Positions 1 to 9,470 of a stretch of DNA of 64,000 bases are shown one piece after another. The position numbers were made by a program, and so were the translations under genes. Source of the DNA: Achromobacter pestifer (lineage in GTDB: Bacteria; Pseudomonadota; Gammaproteobacteria; Burkholderiales; Burkholderiaceae_B); contig NZ_CP053985.1 of NCBI RefSeq assembly GCF_013267355.1, positions 2,542,001-2,606,000 of the forward strand, written 5' to 3'. Every line of letters starts with the position of its first letter. Positions within the stretch are counted from its first letter, which is position 1. The notes under the pieces are model-generated. The model did not search any database. It was not told where the DNA came from and worked only from the letters and a program-made list of their open reading frames with translations.

Positions 1-1405
1 CGACACCGTCCTGACCGCCGGCGCCACGTACCAGCAATACAAGGGCCGCCCCTTCTTCGGCCTGCCCGGCTACACCGACGGCCGCTTGCTGGACGTGCGC
101 CGCTCCACCAACCTGGACCCCAGCTGGAACCACATCACCGAGGAAGTCACCGAGTACTTCGCCGACGTGGACCACCGCCTGGCCAATGGCGGGCGCATCA
201 AGGTCAGCGGCATCTACCGTGAACAGGACGAGCCCAGCCGCGAATTCGGCTGGTCCGACTGCGCGGTGGACCCGATCACCGGCGACACCTGCCTCGTCAG
301 CTGGAAGTACCGCAGCAACTGGAAGACCTATGGCCTGGACGCTTTCGTGGCCACGCCTTTCGAAGCCTTCGGCCGCCAGCACGAGCTGACCGTAGGCGCC
401 GACTACCGCAACGTCCACAAGAACTTCCGCTACGGCGGCGGCGACAACGCCGACACCAATCTCTACCACCCCAACAACAACATCCCCAAGCCGGACTACC
501 AGTTCACCAACGGCAACGACAGCAAGACCGACCAGTACGGCCTGTATGCGCGCACCAATCTGCGCGTGACCGACGCGGCCACCATCATTGCCGGCGGCCG
601 CTTCACCTGGTGGGAAAACCGCACGCAGAACCGCAACGCCTACTTCAACCAGTTCACCAACACCAGCGACAAGATCAACGGCAAGTTCACGCCCTACCTG
701 GGCCTGGTGGTGGACCTGAACGAACAACTGTCGGCTTACGCCAGCTACACCAGCATCTTCACGCCGCAGACCGTCACCGACGTCAACGGCCAGCTGCTGG
801 ACCCGCGCACCGGCAAGCAGTTCGAGATCGGCCTGAAGGGCGAATTCCTGGACAAGCGCCTGAACGGCCACGCCGCGCTGTTCCGCATGGAAGACGAGAA
901 CCGCGCCATGACGGACCCCGACAATCCGCTGTTCTCCATGGCCGCGGGCAAGATGCGCAGCCAGGGCTTCGAAGCCGAAATCAGCGGCAGCCCCGCGCCG
1001 GGCTGGGACATCACCGCCGGCTACGCCTACACCACCACCAAGACCTTGAAGGGCACGGAAGAACAGAAGTCGCAGCAGTACGCCTTCATCACGCCGCGCC
1101 ACACCTTCAATCTGTGGACCAAGTACACCTTCGCCACCGGCACGCTGGAAGGCCTGTCGCTGGGCGCGGGCGTGCGCAGCGTCAGCAGCATGTACCGCCT
1201 GAACGGCCCGGTGAAGTTCGAGCAGCGCCCGTACACCACCGTCTCCGCGCAAGCCGGCTACCGCTTCAACAAGCACCTGGAAGGCACGTTGACGGTGAAC
1301 AACCTGTTCGACAAGGTCTACTATCAGCGCGTGTGGGCGGCCTACGGCTCGAACTACTACGGCGAGCCGCGCAGCGTGATGTTGAACGTCAGGGCGACGT
1401 ACTGA
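1..1405 (+). CDS. TonB-dependent siderophore receptor, C-terminal part (5' end outside window)
   Basis: This is an outer-membrane beta-barrel that imports a ferric siderophore using TonB energy. The frame is open from base 2 with no start in the window, so only the barrel part is seen. Evidence is the alternating short beta strands, the typical late motif NNLFDKVYY (about 1300-1325) and a terminal aromatic residue (RATY) as in outer-membrane proteins. It resembles the FhuE/FpvA-type receptor C-terminus. The ligand cannot be told from this part. A strong hairpin follows the stop at 1416-1462. Confidence 0.93.
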   Translation, partial: DTVLTAGATYQQYKGRPFFGLPGYTDGRLLDVRRSTNLDPSWNHITEEVTEYFADVDHRLANGGRIKVSGIYREQDEPSREFGWSDCAVDPITGDTCLVSWKYRSNWKTYGLDAFVATPFEAFGRQHELTVGADYRNVHKNFRYGGGDNADTNLYHPNNNIPKPDYQFTNGNDSKTDQYGLYARTNLRVTDAATIIAGGRFTWWENRTQNRNAYFNQFTNTSDKINGKFTPYLGLVVDLNEQLSAYASYTSIFTPQTVTDVNGQLLDPRTGKQFEIGLKGEFLDKRLNGHAALFRMEDENRAMTDPDNPLFSMAAGKMRSQGFEAEISGSPAPGWDITAGYAYTTTKTLKGTEEQKSQQYAFITPRHTFNLWTKYTFATGTLEGLSLGAGVRSVSSMYRLNGPVKFEQRPYTTVSAQAGYRFNKHLEGTLTVNNLFDKVYYQRVWAAYGSNYYGEPRSVMLNVRATY

Positions 1406-1415
1406 GGGAAACCGC

Positions 1416-1462
1416 CGCGCTCAACCCATCCCCGTGCCGCAACGGGCGATGGGTTGAGCGCG
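1416..1462 (+). terminator. Long hairpin after the TonB receptor
   Basis: A 15-bp perfect stem (1416-1430 with 1448-1462) has an inner CCCGT/ACGGG stem. It starts 11 bases after the receptor stop. No clear T-tract follows, so it may act as an RNA-stabilising or bidirectional structure and not as a classic intrinsic terminator. Confidence 0.5.
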
Positions 1463-1572
1463 TTGCAGGACAGTTCTGTCCGTCACGTCTTTCTCGCGCC
1501 ACACCCATCCTACGATCCATGAGCGAACGGCGATTCCGTGGCAGACTACCCACGGGCGCTCCAGGCATTGCA

Positions 1573-1603
1573 GTCCGACACAATTGGCAAATTGTTGTCG
1601 GAC
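1573..1603. repeat. Near-perfect inverted repeat upstream of the secreted unknown gene
   Basis: Arms GTCCGACACAATT (1573-1585) and AATTGTTGTCGGAC (1590-1603) pair over 13 bp with one bulged T. It sits about 100 bases before the start at 1700. It could be an operator or a transcript hairpin, and no T-tract follows. The role is not known. Confidence 0.5.
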
Positions 1604-1699
1604 GCGGATTGCGACGGACGATTAGGATGGCGCCGCACAGACCGAGACAGGCGATCACATGGCTTTCTCGCCGAAGGCCGACAAGAATATGTCCGACAC

Positions 1700-2593
1700 A
1701 TGAAAACCATTCAGAAAACCCGCCCCCGTAGCCGTTTGCTCCGCACCACCATGGCCGGCCTGCTGGCGTCCACCCTGGCCGCGCTGTTCAGCCCCGCCGC
1801 AACCGCCGCCGAATCCGCCGGCGCCGCGGCGCTGCCACCCACCGCCCAGGCCGCCGCCATCGCGCCGCCGGATGCGCCCACGGTGATGTATTCCATCTAC
1901 CAGATCGACGGCAAGGGTGCCGATTCCTACGAAGTCGCCAACGGCAGCATCGCCACCTTCTGGTTCGGCCACGCCTTCGAACTGGGCGGCACGCGCTACT
2001 ACACCGGCTTCGTCTGGGACACGCGCGAACGCTACGGCAAGCCCGGCGAGGACGAGGTCGGCCCCGGCACCCAGGTCAACCTGGCCGAAGCCACCTTCAC
2101 CCTGACCGGCGCCACGCCCGAACGCCCCTGGAAGTTCCGCGGCATGGAGCACACCATCGGCGAGTTCGGCGCCTACGAAAAACCGGAAGACGTGGACACC
2201 CGCCGCAAGCCGGTGGAGTACCGCACGCCCGCCGGCAAGCTGCTGCTGGCCGTGCCCACCGAAGGCTTCGACAACGGCATCAGCTTCAGCGGCTACGCGC
2301 TGCTGGTCTTCAATCCCGGGCCGCCCGACGAAGGCGCGGGCTGGACCTATGTGGGCAGCGTCAATACCGGCGAAGACAACAGCGCGGCCTGCGCCGAAGG
2401 CGACGTCATGCCCTGCGTGGCCAGCTCGGGCGAACTGGTCTTCTCCGCGCACGGCGGCAGCGACATGCCGCGCGTGACCGTCAAGCGCAGCGGCACTGAA
2501 ATCTCCGGACCGGACAAGACCCGACAGCTGAGCGCGGGCGATGCGGTGGTCTATGCCTACGATGTGGGCAGCAAGAAGTATGTGCAGAAGTAG
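1700..2593 (+). CDS. Secreted protein of unknown function
   Basis: 297 residues. The start is set at ATG 1700 because it gives a typical Sec signal: basic N-terminus (KTRPRSR), a hydrophobic stretch at about 18-30 and a cleavage-like ATAA. The open frame runs further upstream without signal character. The mature part is rich in beta-type sequence and Gly/Thr, with one Cys pair (about 232 and 238) that may form a disulfide. I do not recognise the family. It follows the siderophore receptor on the same strand, about 300 bases on with a hairpin between, so co-transcription is uncertain. Confidence 0.75.
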   Translation: MKTIQKTRPRSRLLRTTMAGLLASTLAALFSPAATAAESAGAAALPPTAQAAAIAPPDAPTVMYSIYQIDGKGADSYEVANGSIATFWFGHAFELGGTRYYTGFVWDTRERYGKPGEDEVGPGTQVNLAEATFTLTGATPERPWKFRGMEHTIGEFGAYEKPEDVDTRRKPVEYRTPAGKLLLAVPTEGFDNGISFSGYALLVFNPGPPDEGAGWTYVGSVNTGEDNSAACAEGDVMPCVASSGELVFSAHGGSDMPRVTVKRSGTEISGPDKTRQLSAGDAVVYAYDVGSKKYVQK

Positions 2594-2664
2594 AGCCTGC
2601 GTCGGCGTCTGCGGGATGGGCCGGGTGGCTGCGACGCCCTGACCCGGCCACCTTGTCCCTGCTG

Positions 2665-3417
2665 CTACGTGAGGTTCAATCCGCCATCGGATAGCAGGAT
2701 CTCGCCGGTCAGATAGTCCGACGCAACCAGCATTGAGACCGCCTGGGCAATATCCTCGGGACTGGCCGCCCGGCGCATCGGCGCCTTGTCGCGCCACAAC
2801 GCTTGGGCCTGCGTCCAATCGGCCGTCATCGGCGTATCCACCAGGCCCGGCGCAACCGCATTCACCCGGATATGCGGCGCCAGCGAAAGCGCGAGCAAAC
2901 GCGTCACATGATTGAGCGCCGCCTTGGTCGCCGCATAGGGAATGGAAGCGCCTTTGGGCCGGATGCCCGCGTGCGAACTCACGTTGACCACGCAAGCAGC
3001 CCGGCCTTGCGCCGCCGCCGCTTGCAACGCGGCCTGCGCCTCGGCCACCAGGCGAAACGGTGCAACCACGTTGACCTCATGCAACGCATGCCAGATGTCC
3101 GGCGTGGCGGCGGCCAGATCCGCATGGGGAATGACGCGGCTGACTCCAGCGTTATTGACCAGCACATCCAGCCGCCCCCATGCCGCGACGGCTTCCCGGA
3201 CCAGCCGGACCCGGTCGGCATCGTTCGCCAGATCCGCCTGCACATAGACCGCCTCGCCCAACTCGCGCGCCAAGGCATGCCCGGCTTCAGCCGAACGGCG
3301 TGAATGCACGATCACCGCATAACCGTCCCGCGACAGGCGGCGTGCGATGGCCTCGCCTATGCCGGAGGTCGAACCCGTGACGAGCGCGACGGGGCGCGAA
3401 CACTGAAGATTGGACAT
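2665..3417 (-). CDS. Short-chain dehydrogenase/reductase (SDR) family oxidoreductase
   Basis: 250 residues, the usual length for a classical SDR. It should use NAD(P)H for reversible oxidation of an alcohol or ketone. The nucleotide-binding motif TGSTSGIG is at 14-21, NNAG at 88-91, the catalytic Ser at about 147, and Tyr161-x3-Lys165 completes the active site. The C-terminus has the usual SDGG motif. It stands alone, between the secreted unknown (convergent) and a LysR regulator on the same strand. The substrate cannot be inferred; FabG-like or YghA-like enzymes are possible. Confidence 0.92.
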   Translation of the reverse strand: MSNLQCSRPVALVTGSTSGIGEAIARRLSRDGYAVIVHSRRSAEAGHALARELGEAVYVQADLANDADRVRLVREAVAAWGRLDVLVNNAGVSRVIPHADLAAATPDIWHALHEVNVVAPFRLVAEAQAALQAAAAQGRAACVVNVSSHAGIRPKGASIPYAATKAALNHVTRLLALSLAPHIRVNAVAPGLVDTPMTADWTQAQALWRDKAPMRRAASPEDIAQAVSMLVASDYLTGEILLSDGGLNLT

Positions 3418-3511
3418 CGAAGAATCTCTTGCGCTGGAGTACGCCGGATGCGGCGGGGAGGCTACAACTTAACACCCCCCTAAAAACCGCAACCTCACGG
3501 CGAGGCGGCGC

Positions 3512-4390
3512 CTAAGCCGCCGCGCCGCCGTCCTCTCGCGACGCTCCCAGTTCTGCGGACACCCACTCGCAGAACGCGCGCGTCAAAGGATCGTCCTGGC
3601 TGTCCCGATGCACCAGCCAGGCCCACTTCGGACCGCGCACGGTCTGCTCCGTCAACACCGCCAACGAGCCGTCGCCGCGCGAACGCTCGGCCAGCAGGCT
3701 GCTGACCAGCGCCATGCCCAGGCCTTCGCGCGCCGCGTCCAGCAACTGTCCCGGGTCGGAAAAATTCATGCCCTGGCCGCGCTGGCCCACGTCGGCGCCG
3801 CCCTGCGTTTCCCAATGGCTCCAATCCATCTCGCGCTCGCCATGCAGCGTGGCGCGCATGCCCGCCGCCAGCAGGCGAGGGTGGCAGGCCGGGTACATGC
3901 GGTCCTCGACCAGCACACGGAACGCGCAATCGGCCTGCGGGCCCAGGTCGTCGCGCAACGCGATGTCTATGGTCTGCTTGGCCATGTCCGGCGCGGCATC
4001 GCTGGTGTACAGCCACAGATCCGCCTCCGGATGCTGGGCGCGGAAAGCCTCCAGCCTGGGCAGCAGCCAGTGCCGCGAAAACGCCGGGCTCGTGTTCACG
4101 ATCAACTGGTTCGGCTTGCGGTACTGGTCCAGCCTGCGGATGCCGGCCGCCAACTGCTGCAGCATGGCCTGCGTCGTGCCCAGCAGATCCCAGCCCGCAT
4201 CGGTCAGCGACACCGCGCGCCCCTGGCGGAAGAACAGCGGCTGGCCCAGATAGTCCTCCAGGCTGCGTACCTGCTGGCTGATCGCCGACTGCGTCAGGTG
4301 CAGCTCGTCGGCCGCCTTGTGGAAACTGCCCAGCCGGGCGGCTGCCTCGAAGCCGCGCAGCACGTTCAGGGGAGGCCATTGCTTAAGCAT
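3512..4390 (-). CDS. LysR-type transcriptional regulator (GcvA-like)
   Basis: 292 residues. The N-terminal winged helix-turn-helix covers about 7-65 (FHKAADELHLTQSAISQQVR in the helix-turn-helix), followed by a periplasmic-binding-protein-like effector domain at about 92-285. The N-terminal pattern PPLNVLRGFEAAARLGSF is typical of the GcvA/AmpR branch. It is divergent from the deiminase gene at 4539 across 148 bp of AT-rich DNA with CTAAT-type sequence (4405-4409), the usual layout for a LysR regulator controlling its neighbour. Confidence 0.93.
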   Translation of the reverse strand: MLKQWPPLNVLRGFEAAARLGSFHKAADELHLTQSAISQQVRSLEDYLGQPLFFRQGRAVSLTDAGWDLLGTTQAMLQQLAAGIRRLDQYRKPNQLIVNTSPAFSRHWLLPRLEAFRAQHPEADLWLYTSDAAPDMAKQTIDIALRDDLGPQADCAFRVLVEDRMYPACHPRLLAAGMRATLHGEREMDWSHWETQGGADVGQRGQGMNFSDPGQLLDAAREGLGMALVSSLLAERSRGDGSLAVLTEQTVRGPKWAWLVHRDSQDDPLTRAFCEWVSAELGASREDGGAAA

Positions 4391-4538
4391 ATCGATAAGC
4401 CCTGCTAATCATAATTCCACTAAATATATCGCTAGTCCGCACGGTTAGGTGGGAAATACACTGCAATTCAAGAGGTGCGCACCTTTGACTCAAACATAAC
4501 CATTTTTTATCGATCTACCAGAATTCCAGGAGCCCGAC

Positions 4539-5663
4539 GTGCCCACCCGCCGCCAACTCATCCAACAAGCTTCCCTGCTCTTCGGCGCCCGCGCCGCTGC
4601 CGCGCTGGGCCTCGGCGTCCTCGCATCCGGCGCGCAAGCCGCGTCCGCCCGCGGCTGGCACATGCCCGACGAAGGCGCCCCCCAGGCCCGCGCCTTCATC
4701 GCCTTCGGCGCCCAGGACGCCATCTGGGAAGACTTCACCGCCGACGTCCAGGCCGCGCTCGGCCGCATCGCCCGCGCCATCGCCGCGCACCAGCCCGTCA
4801 CCGTGTTCTGCCGCAGCCGCGAACGCAGCCTGGCCGAACGCCATTGCGGCGCGGACAACGTCAGCTTCGTCGAAACCCGCCTGGACGACATCTGGATGCG
4901 CGACATCGGCGCCAACTTCGTGCTCGATGGGCGAGGCTCGGTCACCGGCGTGGACTTCAACTTCAACGGCTGGGGCAACAAGCAGCGCCACGCCGCCGAC
5001 GCCAAGATCGCCGCGGAAACCACCGAGGTCACTGACACCGAATACCTGCAAAGCGAACTGGTCGGCGAAGGCGGCGGCATTGAAGTCGACGGCCGCGGCA
5101 CCGGCATCATGACCGAAAGCAGCTGGATCAATTCCAACCGCAACCCCGGCTGGAGCAAGGCGGAAGTCGAAGAGGAACTGAAGCGCTGCCTGGGCCTGCG
5201 CAAGATCATCTGGCTGCCCGGCATCAAGGGTAAAGACATCACCGACGCCCACGTCGACTTCTACGCCCGCTTCGCCCGCCCCGGCGTCGTCGTCGCCAAC
5301 CTCGACATGGATCCCGAGTCCTACGACTACGCGCTGACCCGCAAGCACCTGGAAATCCTGCGCCGCGCGACGGACGCCGACGGCAAGCCGCTGGAAATCC
5401 ACACCATGAGCCCGCCGCTCAAGCCCAGGCGCAGCAAGTTCCTGCGCGACAACCCCGACTTCGCGGCGGGCTATATCAACTACTTCGTCATCAACGGCGC
5501 CGTCATCGCGCCGGAATTCGGCGATACGGAAGCGGACGCGAAGGCGCGCGATCTGCTGGCGCGTTTGTATCCGGGCCGCAAGGTCGTGCAGCTGGATATC
5601 GACGCCATCGCGTCAGGTGGCGGCGGGATTCACTGCGTGACGAACCAGTTGCCGGCGGCGTAG
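4539..5663 (+). CDS. Agmatine deiminase / peptidylarginine deiminase family protein, exported
   Basis: 374 residues, GTG start with AGGAG at about 4528. The family (guanidino-group-modifying enzymes) hydrolyses agmatine or related guanidines through a cysteine nucleophile. Visible active-site motifs are WMRDIG (119-124), GEGGGIE (about 177-182), DAHVD with His238, and GGGGIHC with the probable catalytic Cys366. The N-terminus has RRQLIQ plus a hydrophobic stretch ending near AQA, a Tat-like signal, so this copy probably works in the periplasm, unlike cytoplasmic AguA. Regulation by the divergent LysR gene is likely but inferred. Confidence 0.88.
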   Translation: MPTRRQLIQQASLLFGARAAAALGLGVLASGAQAASARGWHMPDEGAPQARAFIAFGAQDAIWEDFTADVQAALGRIARAIAAHQPVTVFCRSRERSLAERHCGADNVSFVETRLDDIWMRDIGANFVLDGRGSVTGVDFNFNGWGNKQRHAADAKIAAETTEVTDTEYLQSELVGEGGGIEVDGRGTGIMTESSWINSNRNPGWSKAEVEEELKRCLGLRKIIWLPGIKGKDITDAHVDFYARFARPGVVVANLDMDPESYDYALTRKHLEILRRATDADGKPLEIHTMSPPLKPRRSKFLRDNPDFAAGYINYFVINGAVIAPEFGDTEADAKARDLLARLYPGRKVVQLDIDAIASGGGGIHCVTNQLPAA

Positions 5664-5841
5664 TTCCGGGGGTGTCGCAAGGGGTTGCGCGGGACGCTAT
5701 TCGGACCACATTGCGCCATGGCCTCCATGGTAGAGTCGTGCGTCCTTCCTGTCGCACCCCATCACGTCGCCACGCATGACACCGAGCCGGCAGGCCGGAA
5801 CCCCGCAAGGTGCACGTGACAAACCTCTTGCGGAGCGGAGC

Positions 5842-6417
5842 ATGCACACCCAGACCCCGGCCATCACCCCGGCGCGTACTGCCTTGCTGGTCATGCACTA
5901 CCAGACCGACATCATGGAACTGTTCCCGTCGGTCGCCCCCGGCTTGCTCAACAATACCCGGCAACTATGCGACGCCGCGCGGCGCGCAGGCGTCGGCGTC
6001 TACTTCGCCAAGATCCACTTCAGCCCCGGCTACCCGGAAGTCAGCCCCTTGAACAAGAACGGCCAGGGCATCAAGCAGCTGGGCCGCTTCGTCCACGACC
6101 GCATCTCCCCGGAACTCGGCAGGCGCGAAGACGAGCCCATCGTCATCGCCCACCGCGCCAGCGTGTTCTTTGGCACCGATCTGCAAGTGCGGCTTTCCGC
6201 GCAAGGCATAGATACACTGATCATGGCCGGCGTCGCATCGACCGGCGTGATGCTGTCATCGATTGCGCAGGCCAGCGACGCCGACTATCGCTTGCTGACG
6301 GTCAAGGACTGCTGCTACGACCCGGACCCGATCGTGCATGAACACCTGTTCGCCACCGCCTTTGCATCGCGCACCACCGTGCTGTCGCTGGATGAAGCCT
6401 TGTCCTTGCTGGCTTAG
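5842..6417 (+). CDS. Isochorismatase-fold (cysteine hydrolase superfamily) protein with replaced catalytic residues
   Basis: 191 residues. The start at ATG 5842 is preceded by GGAGCGGAG, and the upstream open frame does not look coding. The fold is recognisable from the LLVMHYQTDI opening, FFGTDL (110-114) and the MAGVASTGVML loop (128-138). The usual D-K-C triad seems absent. The DxQ Asp aligns with His19, the Lys region reads AHRAS, and the Cys position is Val137. It may belong to the non-hydrolytic or divergent branch of the family. The neighbours give no clue to a substrate. Confidence 0.8.
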   Translation: MHTQTPAITPARTALLVMHYQTDIMELFPSVAPGLLNNTRQLCDAARRAGVGVYFAKIHFSPGYPEVSPLNKNGQGIKQLGRFVHDRISPELGRREDEPIVIAHRASVFFGTDLQVRLSAQGIDTLIMAGVASTGVMLSSIAQASDADYRLLTVKDCCYDPDPIVHEHLFATAFASRTTVLSLDEALSLLA

Positions 6418-6524
6418 CGGACGGCTGGAAGAATGTCTGCCTTCATGATCCCGAAGGGTTCTGCCACGCTGCCGATGATGTGTCTCCGAACGATTCCCGC
6501 AGAGCCTTACGCACCGCGCGGCGT

Positions 6525-6851
6525 TCATTTCCTGAGATAGGACTTCTTCCCGCTATCGGTGTAGCAGAACGTTCCGCCACGCGGCCCTGTGCAGTATTGG
6601 CCATCACGGCAGCTGCATGCGCCATTGGAGCCTGCAGCGGATGGCTTGGAAATGAGGGGCGATGCGCTGGAATCCGGACTTGAGCACACGCGTTTCGATG
6701 CGCTGATCGAACCGTCGCGGCACAGAAATTGTTCTCCGACGCAACGCTCCACGCCGCCCTTCTTTCCGGAGCAGGGATAGTTCGCCGAATGGGCCGTCGT
6801 TGCAAACAACACGACCGCCAACAGCAGACCAAGACGTATCGTCATTCCCAT
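6525..6851 (-). CDS. Small secreted cysteine-rich protein of unknown function
   Basis: 108 residues from ATG 6851; a second ATG at 6845 is equally possible. Residues 3-23 form a Sec signal (RLGLLLAVVLFATTAHS). The mature part is Lys/Ser/Gly-rich with eight cysteines, an even number that fits a disulfide-stabilised periplasmic protein. The C-terminal GACSCRDGQYCTGPRGG is the densest Cys region. It lies 38 bases downstream of the DUF2846 lipoprotein gene on the same strand, so they may be co-transcribed. Confidence 0.65.
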   Translation of the reverse strand: MGMTIRLGLLLAVVLFATTAHSANYPCSGKKGGVERCVGEQFLCRDGSISASKRVCSSPDSSASPLISKPSAAGSNGACSCRDGQYCTGPRGGTFCYTDSGKKSYLRK

Positions 6852-6889
6852 TGCAGGTAGGCAAGAACAGCGGCGGGAGCGGACTGCGA

Positions 6890-7378
6890 TCAGCCCGTGC
6901 AACGGCCTTCGGCGGCCAGGTTGACTTCGGGTTTGGAGATCACGCGCTGACCTTCCTCTTCCGTAACCTGCTCTACGCCAGCACCGCCTACGAATACGCC
7001 GAGCTTGATGAATTGGCGCACGAAGTAGTTCTTGCCCGCCTCCATCATCACCACCAGATCGTTCGGCGAAAACTCCGACTCGGTGGAGACTTTGTGCTGC
7101 TCGTTGCCGGCGACCTGAGTATAGAAAAACACGCGGTCCGCTGTTTCGCCCAGGCACTTGCCGTTGACGTACACGTCCTTCTTCAACGCCTTGCCCACAA
7201 AGCTGTCGCGGTAGACATACAGGCCTGACTTTCCTTCGTCCGGCGCCGGGAACGATTTGACCTGCTTATTTTGCTCGGCTGGCGCCATCGGAACATTGGC
7301 GCAACCCGCTATTGCCATGACGCAAGCGGCAGCGGCCGCCAACTTCAACATCTTTTTATTCATGTGATTCATCTTCAT
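6890..7378 (-). CDS. DUF2846-type lipoprotein
   Basis: 162 residues. The lipoprotein signal ends in the lipobox IAGC (Cys26), so the mature protein should be lipid-anchored. The domain pattern GLYVYRDSFVGKALKKDVYV followed by NGKCLGETADRVFFY is typical of DUF2846 proteins; their function is unknown. Several in-frame ATGs (7378, 7372, 7363) make the exact start uncertain. About 120 bases of AT-rich DNA before the start probably carry its promoter. Confidence 0.85.
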   Translation of the reverse strand: MKMNHMNKKMLKLAAAAACVMAIAGCANVPMAPAEQNKQVKSFPAPDEGKSGLYVYRDSFVGKALKKDVYVNGKCLGETADRVFFYTQVAGNEQHKVSTESEFSPNDLVVMMEAGKNYFVRQFIKLGVFVGGAGVEQVTEEEGQRVISKPEVNLAAEGRCTG

Positions 7379-7625
7379 CAGCTTAGTTATGTGCCGCTTC
7401 CTGCCCTCCGCAGGGTGAACGGATAAATGTATCTAAGAGCTTCTGATAATGTCATATGAATACGAAAGAAGCTACCCCTCAAAATGGTCAGCACTGATAA
7501 TCCGGATTAATCGTGTGCATTCCGGGATGCGCCTTCTTGATCACCCATGAACAAAACCGAAGGTGCAGCCTTCCTGATGTCACACGACAAGGGCAACTCG
7601 CACTTCAGCGATCTGGGTCAGGCCG

Positions 7626-8054
<429 letters not shown>

Positions 8055-8102
8055 GAATGGCCCTAGTCTGCCACACCTTTTCCGCTCTTTTGGTGCGCTG
8101 CT

Positions 8103-8600
8103 TCAGGGCTTGCGGTCAATGACAATCCGATTGCCATCCCGGCTGCACGTCAACGTATCCCGATACACCGCGCACAGCTGGTCTACCAACGCGGACCAGC
8201 ATGCACCGCTGACCGGCTGAGAGATCACCACCGTCTCGGCTCCCCCCTTTAGCAGGATATCGGCACCGGATTTCTGGCGCAGCCCTTCGGCGATCGAACC
8301 CAGTGTGCGAGGTGCCCCGGAGAATTCTTCCGCATTGGCGGCGAACCTGCCGTTCAAATGCCAATAAAGCCCTCCAACCAGCGCGATGGCGATGAGTATC
8401 AGGAACACACCGACAGGCCCTTTCAAACCATATTTGTCGATGAACGCTTCCACCTCGGGCTTGGTGGTTGGCGTAGGGGAGGGCCTGGGTCGAAGCAACA
8501 GGTACAGCCCAAGCACGAACAAGATCAGGGCCACTACGACAGCCAGGCAAAGCATGACCCAATCCAGTCCGGGCAGTTCTCGCATGCATGTCAAATCCAT
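8103..8600 (-). CDS. Membrane protein of unknown function, coupled to the upstream secreted protein
   Basis: 165 residues with two predicted membrane helices (about 14-36 and 62-80) separated by a proline-rich linker (RPRPSPTPTTKP). The C-terminal domain of about 80 residues carries two Cys (GACWSAL and TCSRDGN). It starts six bases after the end of the 8607-9269 gene, so the two are almost certainly translated from one message. I do not recognise the family. Confidence 0.7.
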   Translation of the reverse strand: MDLTCMRELPGLDWVMLCLAVVVALILFVLGLYLLLRPRPSPTPTTKPEVEAFIDKYGLKGPVGVFLILIAIALVGGLYWHLNGRFAANAEEFSGAPRTLGSIAEGLRQKSGADILLKGGAETVVISQPVSGACWSALVDQLCAVYRDTLTCSRDGNRIVIDRKP

Positions 8601-8606
8601 AGCCGA

Positions 8607-9269
8607 TCACCGTTTCGTATCGGAAAAGAACAGCACCAGCAATTGCGTCGCCTGCTTGTAGTCCATCAGCACATAGCCCCGCCCGATCTCGAACTGAAAG
8701 TCATCCGTCCACTTCACCGAGAAAGGCGGCCTCTTGCCTTGGAATACTTCCGCTATGACGTTGCTATATTTCCTGGAAAAAACAACGATCTCGTTATCGA
8801 TCTGTTTGACGGGCAACTCCGCGATGACGACGGCCTGTCGAAACAGGCTGCCTCGCGCCAGGACCGGCAGGGCGCTCGCAATGAAACTGCTCTCACTCAA
8901 GGCAGACGTGTCTCCCGATTGCGCAAACGCCAGATAGCGGGGGAAGATCTGCGCCGCTGATTGAAGTTGTCCTTGGTACGCGTCCGGCCCAAGTATTGAA
9001 GTGAGAACCGTTCGGTTGGCCCCGATACCCGAGAAGCCGTATTCGCACTTGCGTCCGGCGGCATACCGCTGGACGGTGCAGGTCCCGTTGACGCTATAGG
9101 CCTCGTATTGCCCGGATGAGAAGCTACATTCACAGTATTTCGCTGGCGCAAGCGGCATTGGAACCGGGGCGTTCTGGCCAGTGCTTTGTGCTTGAGCGGT
9201 GGCGCCCAGCGCCATGAACAAGGCCCCAATGGCGGCCAAGGCTTGCGGGATGAATCGAAAGTGCGGCAT
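8607..9269 (-). CDS. Secreted protein of unknown function
   Basis: 220 residues with a clear Sec signal (hydrophobic core about 9-24, cleavage near AQAQ). The mature N-terminal part has four cysteines within about 35 residues (KYCECSF, NGTCTV, GRKCEYG), then a helical region and a beta-rich C-terminus (FQFEIGRGYVLMDYKQATQL). It is the first gene of a two-gene unit with the membrane protein at 8103-8600. No family recognised. Confidence 0.7.
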   Translation of the reverse strand: MPHFRFIPQALAAIGALFMALGATAQAQSTGQNAPVPMPLAPAKYCECSFSSGQYEAYSVNGTCTVQRYAAGRKCEYGFSGIGANRTVLTSILGPDAYQGQLQSAAQIFPRYLAFAQSGDTSALSESSFIASALPVLARGSLFRQAVVIAELPVKQIDNEIVVFSRKYSNVIAEVFQGKRPPFSVKWTDDFQFEIGRGYVLMDYKQATQLLVLFFSDTKR

Positions 9270-9470
9270 GGGTACACCTCGCTTTATTCAACCACCTTAA
9301 CGAGACTGTGAAGCCTGCCGCACATTTAATACCGATCCCGTGCGGTCTGGGCGAGGATTAGTCCATCAGGAGTGATCCAGAAGTGAGGTCCTCGGCGCGT
9401 ATGGACTACGACTTTCCGGGCAGAACCGTAGTCTGGCGCCGTTGCTGCTGTGCCGACCAGCGCCCGCGCC

